Origin: Notolepis coatsorum
Taxonomy: Eukaryota; Chordata; Actinopteri; Aulopiformes; Paralepididae
Length of the DNA stretch: 64,000 nt
Assembly (NCBI GenBank): GCA_963971535.1
Contig: OZ020592.1
Coordinates: 123,214,304-123,278,303, forward strand
Direction of reading: 5' to 3'
The notes under the pieces are model-generated. The model was not told where the DNA came from. It ran no database searches and saw nothing but the letters and a program-made list of their open reading frames with translations. The position numbers were made by a program, and so were the translations under genes. Positions 54,711-64,000 of this stretch are shown here, piece by piece (position 1 is the stretch's first letter; every line of letters begins with the position of its first letter).

Positions 54711-54949
54711 ATTACTCAGTAGTACTCATTTATATATTTTTATACCCAGTTGAATCACCTGTACATTCTATAGGGCTATTGCACTTTACTGTTGCAGTCT
54801 GGTTGGATGCCGTAAGATGGGCAACACATAGGAACATAAAACAAAGCGGGGCTCGCAACTCACTTGTTGTTCCAAGGTGTTTAATTGACAAAAAGGCAGT
54901 AGATATGACGCGGGATGCGACAGCGTTAGCGAACTGTTCTGCATGTTTT
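54711..54949. other. unassigned
   Basis: No frame or known repeat. Confidence 0.4.
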
Positions 54950-55352
54950 TCCATTGGGTTTATCTCTTTTTCTGGAGGGGAAACCCTTGCGAGCACAGGG
55001 GGAAAACAAGCAAACTCCACACAGAAAGGCCCGGGAGAAACCCCACCTGGGTACCTGGCAACCCGGCAACCTGGTCCCCAAGCGGGAATCGAACGAGGAC
55101 CTTCTTTTATTTTTTTATTATCTTTATTAGCATTTTACAGATTTTTTCTGGCCACGCAGGACCGACAGAGGAGAGAGGGAGAACGGGAGGAGAAGAAGGG
55201 AAGACATGCGGCAAATGGTCACCGGGTGTGGGAAGCGAACCCGGGACGACCGCTTCGCGACTCAGCGCGCTATATGGTGTGCTACTGGAGCGCCCCGAAC
55301 CCAGGACCTTCTTACTGTGAGGCAACAGTGTTAACCTCTACACCACCGTATG
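54950..55352 (-). mobile_element. tRNA-derived SINE interrupted by another SINE
   Basis: The outer SINE reads on the minus strand from GGTGGTGTAGAGGTTAACAC and AGAAGGTCCTGGGTTCG (right piece, 55303-55352), continuing after the interruption with TCGTTCGATTCCCGCTTGGG and AACCCCACCTGGGT-type body (55106 down to about 54950). Confidence 0.7.
55107..55302 (-). mobile_element. inner SINE with 11-bp target duplication
   Basis: Flanked by AGGACCTTCTT (55096-55106, 55303-55313), which is single in an uninterrupted outer SINE. On the minus strand it begins GGGGCGCTCCAGTAGCACAC, has a B-box-like GGGTTCGCTTCCC and an A/T-rich tail with AATAAAGATAATAAAAAAAT. Confidence 0.8.
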
Positions 55353-55365
55353 TATATCTATCGCA

Positions 55366-55516
55366 ATTTAATTTAATTTAATTTAATTTAATTTAATTTA
55401 ATTTAATTTAATTTAATTTAATTTAATTTAATTTAATTTAATTTAATTTAATTTAATTTAATCTATTCTATTCTATTCTATTCTATTCTATTCTATTCTA
55501 TTCTATTCTATTCTAA
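55366..55516. repeat. pentanucleotide arrays (AATTT)n then (ATTCT)n
   Basis: About 19 units of the first motif (to about 55460), then about 11 of the second. Confidence 0.95.
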
Positions 55517-55741
55517 TCGAATCGAATCTAACTAGCATCCTAAAATGAGACACGATGTACCATACAGTGTGTATATCATGCTTTCTGACATGCCACCCAG
55601 GACGGCAGGCCAGGCTGCCATGTGTCATGACCTGACCGCTCACACCTGCCAGCAACTCGGCAGCGCTCCTGACGTCTGTGTGCTTGCTGCGTTACCGTGA
55701 CGACCCTTGGAGTTCCCGGCGTGAGGCTGGCCTCGTACTGT
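55517..55741. other. unassigned
   Basis: Mixed sequence, no gene. Confidence 0.4.
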
Positions 55742-55743
55742 AG

Positions 55744-55836
<93 letters not shown>

Positions 55837-55851
55837 CTCTCTCTCTCTCTC
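55742..55851. repeat. (CT)n microsatellite
   Basis: About 50 dinucleotides, abutting the reversed LINE tail. Confidence 0.97.
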
Positions 55852-56781
55852 AATTCAATTCAATTCAAATGGGCTTTATTGACATGGGAAACATACGTTT
55901 ACATTGCCAAAGCCAAACAAAACAAAACAATCAAACAGAGAAAACAAAAGAAATCAGTACATTACAGAAGGAATTTCTTGTACAGTCTTTATGGTGGTTG
56001 CATTCCGTTGGATGTCCGTTTCTTGTTACAGCAGCTCACAAAATGTTCCATGTTTTCAAAGTCTCTTTGGGTGTTTGCAATTTGTGGGAAGTATATGTCT
56101 CTGATGTCTTGGTATAGTGCGCAGGTTGTTAAGAAGTGGTGTTGACAGAATCCGGCTATAGGGCGACAATAATGTGGTCAAGAGGCATGGTTTCTATCTT
56201 TAGCCTGTAAACGGCGTGGTTTATTCATTCACATGGTATGAGCAGCAGCACATGAGTTTTCCTCTCACTAAGAGGCTGGTGGAGAAAGAGATAGAGGGGG
56301 AGGAGACATCTCTATTTATACTCGCCACCTGGTGGTATCAGGAGTGGCTCTGCCTAGAGCGCCCTCTAGTGGAAACAGTTATATATGCAGTTAGACAGTT
56401 ACTAACAATCCTACATAGAACCTCTAACCTTAACAAGTGGAGCTCGGTTTCCACCTCATCTTGTGTGCAGTGGGTGCATAGTCTGTCTTCGCTTGGGAGC
56501 CAGGTCTGCCTATGGCGGCCTTTCTCGATGGCTAGGCTGTGCTCGCTGAGTCTGTACCTAGTCAAGGATCTTCTTAGTTTTGGGTCAGTCACAGTGCTCA
56601 GGTATTCTACCACTGTGTACTCTCTGTTTAGGGCCAAATAGCATTTCAATTTGCTCTGGTTTTGGGTTGTTTCTTTCCAATGTGTCAGATAGTTTTATTT
56701 TAGTTTTCTTATAATTTGATTTAGTCCAGTGTGGTTTCTGTCTGGTGGCTCTGCTTGTGTTTGTGAGCAGAGTCCCAGAAC
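55852..56781 (-). pseudogene. LINE ORF2 C-terminus and 3' UTR (third segment)
   Basis: Minus strand: LCSQTQAEPPDRNHTGLNQI (56770 down), KLKCYLALNREYTVVEYLST, TDPKLRRSLTRYRLSEHSLA, IEKGRHRQTWLPSEDRLCTH and DEVETELHLL, then a 3' UTR ending CAATAAAGCCCATTTGAATT and a (TTGAA)n tail. It continues from the segment at 59259-59411, from which it was separated by the hAT-type insertion. Confidence 0.82.
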
Positions 56782-57550
56782 CAGGGCCGCCTCAGGGGGT
56801 GTGCGAGCAGTGTTGTCGCACAGGGCCTCGCGGGAAGGGGGGCCTCGCACAAAAAATAAAAAATAAAAAATTGCGAGGCCCCCCTTCCCGCGAGGCCCTT
56901 TTTCATCACAGACCTAAAATCTAGTTTTGCTTATATGCTTATATATTTCACATTAGACACGTTTGTAGAATGTGTCTGACTTGTTCCTGGCTCTGCGGCT
57001 CTGCAGCAGACATACTTACTATTGGAGCTCTGGGGCTCTGCAGCAGACATACTATTGGTTTCAACGAAGGGAGGGGTTACATGTGTACAGTCGGCCGGCG
57101 TGCGTCAGCTGCGTTTGACTATTTCGTGCGTGCAGCATTGGAGGTTATGCTTATGCCAGCCAAGAGGAAGAGGACGGTCGTTCGGCAGACGGACTGTAGA
57201 TGAAAGTTGTTGCATGTTAGACAGTTCAGTCAGGCTAGCCATGTCGGCTTAGCTAAAGGCAGGGACAGCTAGTTAGCTTTAGCTACATTATAATATCGAG
57301 TGCTAACGTGTGGTTCAGTCGGGATAGCCATGTCGGCTAGTAGCTAGCTTAGCTAAAGGCTAACTAGCGTTAGCTAACCTAGCGAGAGCGCGTGCAGCAT
57401 AGTTATGCCAATATGAAGAGGACGGTCGTTCGGCAGATGAACTTCGTCAACTCCACGCGGTTGTCTCCATCCTCTTGGACGTTTGGTGAGTTTTTAATGC
57501 GCTCTATTCTATTCCCGCCGTGGATATATCTCTCTCTCTCTCTCTCTCTC

Positions 57551-58018
57551 GGGCCGGCTAGCTATCGTGGCTAAAGCTAACGTTATGTTGGCTAACGTTA
57601 TGTTGAGCCAAGCGGGCCGGCTAGCTAACGTAGCTAACGTTATATTGAGCAAAACGGGCCGGCTAGCTGTTGTAGCTAATGTTATATTGAGCCAAAGCGG
57701 GCCGGCTAGCTAACGTAGCTAACGTTATATTAAGCCAAACGGGCCGGCTAGCTGTTGTAGCTAATGTTATATTGAGCCAAGCGGGCCAGCTAGCTAACGT
57801 AGCTAACGTTATATTGAGCCAAACGGGCCGGCTAGCTGTTGTAGCTAATGTTATATTGAGCCAAGCGGGCCGGCTAGCTAACGTAGCTAACGTTATATTG
57901 AGCCAAACGGGCCGGCTAGCTGTTGTAGCTAATGTTATATTGAGCCAAAGCGGGCCGGCTAGCTAACGTAGCTAACGTTATATTGAGCTAAACGGGCCGG
58001 CTAGCTGTTGTAGCTAAC
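57551..58018. repeat. about 42-bp minisatellite inside hAT copy 2
   Basis: Units of GGGCCGGCTAGCTAACGTAG or GGGCCGGCTAGCTGTTGTAG plus CTAACGTTATATTGAGCCAA, about ten or eleven copies, the two subtypes largely alternating. Copy 1 has only two to three units. Confidence 0.9.
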
Positions 58019-58290
58019 AGTGTGTACCTGGTGTCAGTACCTGGCTACTCTATTTGCAGTTAGCCTATTTAGCTGATGTCGGCTGTTGGCTCCTTGCTAC
58101 TTTGTTTTCTCTGGTATAGACCCTCTTCTCTTTGGATTTAAGTGTTGTCTTTCTCCTTTTGCATCTATGTATATTCATGTTGCCTTTGTGAAGTTATCTT
58201 TTCCTTCTGTTTTGTTCTCCCATTAAAAGTTGAATATCCTTTAGGGGCTCATCTTAGCTGTCTTGCTTATCTCTCTCATACATGCTCTCT

Positions 58291-58322
<32 letters not shown>

Positions 58323-58493
58323 CATGCTCTCTCTCTCTAACACACAAACACACATGCTCTCTCTCTCTCTCTCTCTTTCTAACACACACAGACATGCTCT
58401 ATATCTCTCTCTAACACACAAAATGACATGCTCTCTCTCTATATATTTCTCTCTCTTTCTAACACACACAGACATGCTCTATCTATCTCTCTC

Positions 58494-58887
58494 TCTTCAA
58501 TTCAAATGGGCTTTATTTCACATTCTTGTATTTCTCCCAGTAGGTATGGGAGTTTTGAGTTATTGTCCATGTTTTCAAAGTCTCTTTGGGTGTTTGCAAT
58601 TTGTGGGAAGTATATGTCTTGGTATAGTGGGCAGGTTGTTAAGAAGTGGAGCTCGGTTTCCACCTCATCTTGTGTGCAGTGGGTCTGTCTTCGCTTGGGA
58701 GCCAGGTCTGCCTATGGCGGCCTTTCTCGATGGCTAGGCTGTGCTCGCTGAGTCTGTACCTAGTCAAGGATCTTCTTAGTATTGGGTCAGTCACAGTGCT
58801 CAGGTATTCTGCCACTGTGTACTCTCTGTTTAGGGCCAAATAGCATTTCAATTTGCTCTGGTTTTGGGTTGTTTCTTTCCAATGTGT

Positions 58888-58888
<1 letters not shown>
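58494..58888 (-). mobile_element. LINE 3' end inserted in hAT copy 2
   Basis: Same family as 55852-56781 (KCYLALNREYTVAEYLSTVT, RHRQTWLPSEDR on minus), 5' truncated, with (TC)n arrays on both sides. Confidence 0.8.
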
Positions 58889-58957
<69 letters not shown>

Positions 58958-59258
58958 ATCTGGCCTTGCTCTGGTGGAGGGTCAGAGGCATTGCCGGGTC
59001 TGTGCAGTGATAACACTGTATATTGACTGTAGAATGGGAGCTCTCTCTCGCTCTCTCTCTTGCTATATGTTGACTGCATCATGCCCAGCCTCGGGCAGCA
59101 CTATTATTTAAGAATATGTTGACTGTATGAAAAAAAATATATATATTATTATTATTATTATTATTATTATTTATTTGTTTACCTTTTAGGGGGGGGGGGG
59201 GGTGGGGGCTCGCGTTTAAATCTCGCACAGGGCCTCGCATTTCTTCCAGGCGGCCCTG

Positions 59259-59411
59259 CCCAGAACCATCTGGCTGAGTGGGCATCTATCGAGGGTCTCT
59301 CTGTGGGTGAGGGCTATGGTGTGGAGTGTGTCTGGGTCACTTTCTTTTAGGTGATTGTGAATTTGAATGCTCTTTTTTGAATTTTGATGATTAGTTGGTA
59401 TCTTCCTAGTT
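59259..59411 (-). pseudogene. LINE ORF2, second segment
   Basis: Minus strand: LGRYQLIIKIQKR (from 59408), then after a shift HNHLKESDPDTLHTIALTHR and ETLDRCPLSQMVLG. It lies between a DIRS-type insertion (59412-62728) and hAT copy 2. Confidence 0.8.
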
Positions 59412-59579
59412 ATAGTATCGTATAGCTCCGCTCTGCGTCTACTGGAATACACTCCCATATCAGTACTAGCACTGAATAAATCTTCACATGCACCTATATA
59501 CACCCACTCGCCTGGCCACACCCCCATCCGCTCCTCTACATAAGCAGGGGTGTGGCCAGACTAACAGCTCCTTCCTTGT

Positions 59580-62394
59580 TTTCACCACCATCAAGTGTCT
59601 GTGTACACCACTTGCGTTTAGTGAAGGAGCTACGTTGAAGAGAAGGAGCTGTGTTGACATTATATCTTTATTTTCTCTCTCACTATTTTTCGAGGAAATA
59701 CAGCGATAATGTCTTCGCCACCGGGGTGTCTAGAAGATGATGATCATTCTGACCTCCACCGGCATTTTCGTATTAGGGGCTCGCGTCGCTGAGCTAATCC
59801 CCGCCGGCATTCCTCCAGCTCTGCAGTTGGACAGGTATTACCTCCGGCTCTGCAGTTGGACTTTGCTTGGGAGGCGCTCAGCCATGTGAGGGCTAGCTGC
59901 CTCTCCGGGCGGGTGATGGTTTTGAGACGCAAGCGCCAGCTGTGTTGCTATGGGGGGAATGGCTGCACGACTTACGAAAGCCGGCTCCAGACTGGTACCC
60001 TTTTTTGCTGCCTCTTAGCAGCGTGGAGAGGGTTCTTGTTTGACGCCCACGTTACATGAGCTCCTCATCGGGAGCTTTGTTGCCTGGGACCGTATCCGAA
60101 TCTGCAGTTCAATCCCCCGGATCTCTGGACAAACGGTTACCCAGTGTCGTCGCGCGGGCCCGCCTTTCAAGATGTAAGTTAACCGGCGCGAGGGAGGTGA
60201 GTTTGGTGTTTCGTTATGAGAATATCCCCATGCTCAAGTCGGCTGCAGCCCATGAGGGACTTGTGCCGGCACCGCTGTGTCTGATAATCACCGTTCTGAA
60301 GACTGTGTTGACTTCTTTTCCTCTTCTCTCTTTGGATGAGGAGAGGGACAGACAGCGGCTGTCTGAGTGTTGGCCTATATTGTGTTCTCACGTTGTACAG
60401 TTTCGGTTGTAGCTGCTTAGCTTGTGTCCTAGCTGGGTTGAGCTACCTGTTAGCCAGTTAGCTGTTTAGCTACGACGCTAGCTCTGTACGCTCGCTCGGC
60501 TGGGAACGTTAGCCTGATGCTACCAGTTAGCCTGGAGTTAGCTGTTAGCTTGTGCTACACCGTTGAACATTAGCCGTGAGAATAGCAGGCCATAGCACTC
60601 TGACTACGACGTCATCTTTGACAGAAGATGTAGTCGGCCCTGCACCATGATCGGCTGTTGGAGGGGGGCGTCTCGCCGGAGCCTCGCTCCGGCCTTAGCT
60701 TCTTTTGCCCCTCCAGCGAGGGCCTTCGTCAACGTGGAGACCAGCCTGTTGCGGTCTTCTCAGCCTGCATTCATTGGTGCATGTAAGGGTCCATTGGACA
60801 TTTCCCCCCTCTTCCTTCCTTCCCCTTCCGAATGTTTTGTAATAACGATGTTTTTTTCAAAACGTATGTTGCTTCACTACATTTGGAGATGCGACATGTG
60901 CTGTGTGTGAATTGTCTTGATCGCTGGTATAGCTTTCTCTCTACCTAGAAAACGGCGTTGTTTTTTACGTGAGTAAAAATGAACTGGGTTTTTGTTGTAT
61001 GATGAGAGGTTGAGTGTGTTCATGTAACGTTAGACAACGTAGCTGAGCTCACAACTGGCTGGGTTAAAAACCCTGCAAAGCTATGCATAGTGGCATGTGA
61101 TCGAGGGAGGAGTCCCTCTCTCAGCTTGTGATGACAATAAACAGGTGGCAAGTTTCACATATAAACAGGGCTGTACCTGTTCAAACAAGTCGTATCAGGG
61201 GTAAGGTGGTGAGGGGTGGTTTTTTCCCCAGTTTTCCCCTGGGCCCCCCCTCCCCTCAAACATGATTTTGTTTACAATATATTGTTTCACTATGTTTGTG
61301 GGGATACGGTGTAACCCCTCAGCTTCTGCTGGGGTTGTGCTCCTGCTTAGAGAGGCAATTTTTTTCTGAAGATTGTTTGGTCGCTGTCATGTGGACTTAG
61401 CAAGGCCTGTGACCAGTACTTAATCGAGGACTTGTGTCTTCTCTCGTTATGAAAAACGGCGTTTCTCTTATGGTAGTGAGAGTGTACTTTCGCCTTTTTT
61501 GTTGTGATGGAGGGTTGTGTGTCGTTAAAATCCACAACTGGGTTAGGTGTTGGCTTACAGAAGTTACTTGTGGGGCGGCTTTGGCTCAGGGGTAGAGGGG
61601 GTCGTCCAATGATCGAAGGGTTGGTGGTTCGAATCCCGCTCAAGCCCATGTCCATCCCATCGCCATTGTGTCCATGGGCAAGACACTTAACCTACTTGCC
61701 TCGTATGAATGTATATGCATGTGAATGAATGTTGGTGGTGGTCGGAGGGGCCGTAGGCGATGATTATTCGCCACGCTTCCGTGAGTCTGCCTCAGGGCAG
61801 CTCTGGCTGCAATTGTAGCGTACCACCACCGGTATGACTGTGTATGAACGAATAATGGACTTTGTGAAGCGCTCTGGGTGTCATGAAGAGCGCTATATAA
61901 ATCCAAGCCATTATTATTATTATTACCAGGGCCCTTGGCCCTCTCTTGGTCTGTGTTTTTCTTCCTTTAGGAAAAGGTGTAAAAATTCAGGTGGCAGGTT
62001 TGCACATGAGCCTATGTGAAGCTGTTACCTTGACAGGTATACATGCGCTTCATGTAGCACGCTATGACTGGTGTCATGGCTCTGCTTTGTCATTGCATCG
62101 TATCAGGGCTGAGGGGTCATGAGGGGGTGAACTGATAAACCCTCCCTCCCCGTTCGTTCCCTGGTGGCATGTGGGTTGCGCGTTTGTGTAGTCGTGGGTT
62201 CTTCTGTGGGGAGGTAAGTCCCACGGTCTGCTCACCCTGTGCGTTTGAGTTGCTAAACCCCTCTTCGCACAGTCGGATCCGATTCCCCCCCGTCCTCCAC
62301 TAGGGGGGTCCGGGGGGCTCGGTCCTCCCCGGTTCTGATGGTTGTGGGGGGCCTCAGCGGGTACATTTGTCGAGCTTCCGCTTTGCTCAGCTCC
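59580..62394. other. interior of the DIRS-type element
   Basis: Short frames only (longest 118 codons at 60056-60412: MSSSSGALLPGTVSESAVQS...). Repeats of TAGCTGTTAGC type near 60430-60560. The SINE at 61572-61925 lies inside. No catalytic domain recognised. Confidence 0.5.
61572..61925 (+). mobile_element. tRNA-derived SINE with (ATT)n tail
   Basis: Head GGCTTTGGCTCAGGGGTAGA (A box) and GGTTCGAATCCC (B box), body with GGGCAAGACACTTAACC, end AGCGCTATATAAATCCAAGC plus ATTATTATTATT. A widespread fish SINE layout. Its 3' end probably recruits a LINE with the same tail. Confidence 0.85.
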
Positions 62395-62489
62395 TGTATT
62401 CCAGTAGACGCAGAGCGGAGCTATACGATACTATAACATACGGTTATATCTATAACCATAGTTATATGAGTATAGTGACGCTCTGCGTC
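62395..62489. other. DIRS internal complementary region
   Basis: 62395-62437 is the complement of the left terminus (59409 onward), and 62435-62489 is the complement of the right terminus (to 62728), with one mismatch. They overlap by AAC, the complement of GTT. Confidence 0.85.
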
Positions 62490-62728
62490 GGACTCACTGA
62501 GGACCCCGTGGTCTTCGCCTTGGTGGTGAAAGACTTGGGAAGGAGCTGTTAGTATGGCCACACCCCTGCTTATCTAGAGGAGCGGATGGGGGTGTGGCCA
62601 GGCGAGTGGGTGTATATAGGTGCATGTGAAGATTTATTCAGTGCTAGTACTGATATGGGAGTGTATTCCAGTAGACGCAGAGCGTCACTATACTCATATA
62701 ACTATGGTTATAGATATAACCGTACGTT

Positions 62729-64000
62729 CTGCTCTGCATGCATTATTTGGTGTTTTCCTTTGGGTGCGGAGAATGGATTTGCAAAATTCTGCATGCAGAG
62801 TCTCAATTGGGTGTTTGTCCCATTTGGTGAAGTCTTGGTTTGCAAGTGGGCCCCAGACTTCACAACCATATAGGGAAATCGGTTCTATGACGGAGTCTAA
62901 TATTTTGAGCCAGATTTTGATTGGAATGTCTAACTTGATGTTCCTTTTTATGGCATAAAAAGCCCTTCTTGCTTTGTTTCTCAGGTCGTTTACAGCTTGG
63001 TTGAAGTTCCCTGTAGCACTGATGTTTAGGCCGAGATAGGTGTAGTTTTTTGTGGTTTCTATGGAAATTGTGTCTAGGAGGAATTTGTGTTTTTGTTGTT
63101 GTAGGCTGGGCCTTTTTTGGAATATCATAATTTTAGTTTTGTTTAGGTTTACTGTCAGTGCCCATGTCTGGGAGAATTTGTGCAGAAGTTCAAAGTGCTG
63201 TTGTAGCCCTTCTTTTGTTGGGGACAGCAGCACCAGGTCATCTGCAAACAGTAGGCATTTGACTTCTGTGTTTGCTAGGGGGATGCCAGGTGCTGCAGTT
63301 TGTTCCAATGTTTTTCCCAGTTCATTTATGTATGTTGAAGAGGGTTGGACTCAAACTGCACCCCTGTCTAACCCCGCGGTGTTGAGGGAAGAAGTCTGTG
63401 TGTTTTTCCTCAATCCTCACAGCACATGTGTTGTTGGTGTACATTGACTTTATGAGGTTGTAGGTTTTCCCTCCAATGCCACTATCTAACAGTTTGTACA
63501 GCAGACCCGTGTGCCAAATTGAGTCAAATGCTTTTTGGAAGTCAACGAAACAGGAGTATACTTTGCTTTTATTTTTATTTATTTGGTTGTTGATTAGGGT
63601 GCTGAAGGTGAGAATGTGGTCTGTTGTACGGTGATTTGGTAGGAAGCCAATCTGGGATTTGCTCAAGGTATTGTTGTTTGTGAGGAAATGTATGAGTCTG
63701 TGGTTAATGATCATACAGAGGATTTTTCCAAGGTTGCTGTTGACACAGATCCCACAGTAATTGTTTGGGTCAGATTTGTCTCCCTTTTTGTGGAGCGGTG
63801 TTATGAGTCCTTGGTTCCAGATATTGGGGAAGATCCCAGAGCTAAGGACAATGTTAAGGAGTTTTAGTATAGCCAATTGGAATTTGGAGTCTGTGAATAT
63901 GATCATTTCATTTAGGATACCATCCGATCCGCAGGCCTTCTTGGTTTTGAGTGATTTTATTTTGTCCTGTAGTTCTTGTAGTGTAATTGGGGAGTCTAGC
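62729..64000 (-). pseudogene. LINE reverse transcriptase, first segment (runs off right edge)
   Basis: Open on the minus strand from the edge: TLQELQDKIKSLKTKKACGS, FQLAILKLLNIVLSSGIFPN, LITPLHKKGDKSDPNNY, SKSQIGFLPNHRTTDHILTF, YSCFVDFQKAFDSIWHTGLL and HRGVRQGCSLSPTLFNI. A frame change near 63325 follows, then EVKCLLFADDLVLLSPTKEG with the catalytic FADD, WALTVNLNKTKIMIFQKRPS, YTYLGLNISATGNFNQAVND and RTQRKTPNNACRAE, where the DIRS-type element interrupts it. This is a non-LTR retrotransposon ORF2. The endonuclease part would lie beyond 64000. Family not named with confidence. Confidence 0.88.

Larger units (their letters stand above)
56782..59258 (+). mobile_element. hAT-type element, copy 2 (CAGGGCCGCC ends)
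   Basis: Ends CAGGGCCGCCT and AGGCGGCCCTG, flanked by 8-bp CCCAGAAC (56774-56781, 59259-59266). Body matches copy 1 (23051-24607) in reverse complement, including GGCCTCGCGGGAAGGGGGGC hairpin arms (56823-56848, 56873-56898), the MPAKRKRTVVRQTDCR mini-frame (57153 on) and GTTGCTACTTTGTT-type blocks. It is longer because of an expanded 42-bp array and an inserted LINE tail. Confidence 0.88.
59412..62728. mobile_element. non-autonomous DIRS-type element with inverted repeats and internal complementary region
   Basis: Inverted terminal repeats (about 59421-59577 and 62536-62690) share TGGCCACACCCCTGCTTAT, TGTGAAGATTTATTCAGTGC and GTAGACGCAGAGCG. GTT flanks both ends (59409-59411, 62726-62728); the interrupted LINE would have one GTT, so no target duplication was made. 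An internal region at 62395-62489 joins the complements of the left and right ends at AAC, as in DIRS elements. The interior has no RT or recombinase that I recognise. A frame start MSSPPGCLEDDDHSDLHRHF (59708) may be a Gag remnant. Confidence 0.85.

Overview
This window looks like repeat-dense teleost fish nuclear DNA. It has tRNA-derived SINE heads, L2-like and other fish-type LINE tails, hAT, DIRS, BEL/Pao and Ty3/gypsy elements, long AC, AAT and ATT microsatellites and one 200-base assembly gap (37613-37812). I found no host gene that I can name. Nearly every long reading frame belongs to a transposable element. The species cannot be fixed from sequence alone.

1-5.4 kb: the 5' part of a BEL/Pao retrotransposon on the minus strand (Gag open to the window edge, a small upstream frame, primer-binding site, candidate LTR), then LTR-like AT-rich DNA, a 477-bp SINE with a 16-bp target duplication, and a second SINE.

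5.4-21.05 kb: a nested stack. A conventional Ty3/gypsy element (element B, order PR-RT-RH-INT, LTRs 5440.. and 20224-21050) carries in its 5' LTR a near-complete element A (5653-11757). In element A the integrase lies upstream of the reverse transcriptase and the Gag has a SCAN-like region, which are the two hallmarks of Gmr1-like elements. The 3' LTR of A carries an 874-bp hAT-type element with an 8-bp target duplication. Element A is broken by one in-frame stop; element B by at least six frame changes and a changed RT active site.

21-37.6 kb: small DNA transposons with readable target duplications (hAT types at 21080, 30411 and 35914; a TTAA foldback at 22072; a foldback with 9-bp duplication at 34364), an L2-like LINE inside an AC-rich array, other LINE ends, a solo LTR (31470-32079), a second copy of the 470-bp SINE, a 240-bp near-perfect palindrome and several minisatellites.

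37.8-50.7 kb: the least explained part. It has an orphan Gag-like gene with two zinc knuckles (39982-41106), about 2 kb with no coding sequence, an LTR-like block near 43.3-44.3 kb, then LINE tails, an ATT microsatellite and a 31-bp minisatellite.

50.7-64 kb: a decayed DIRS-type tyrosine-recombinase retrotransposon on the minus strand, nested SINEs, and a minus-strand LINE that runs off the right edge. That LINE is interrupted by a 2.5-kb hAT-type element (opposite-orientation sister of the copy at 23051-24607) and by a 3.3-kb non-autonomous DIRS-type element with inverted repeats and an internal complementary region. The interrupted LINE frame gives the empty site for both insertions.
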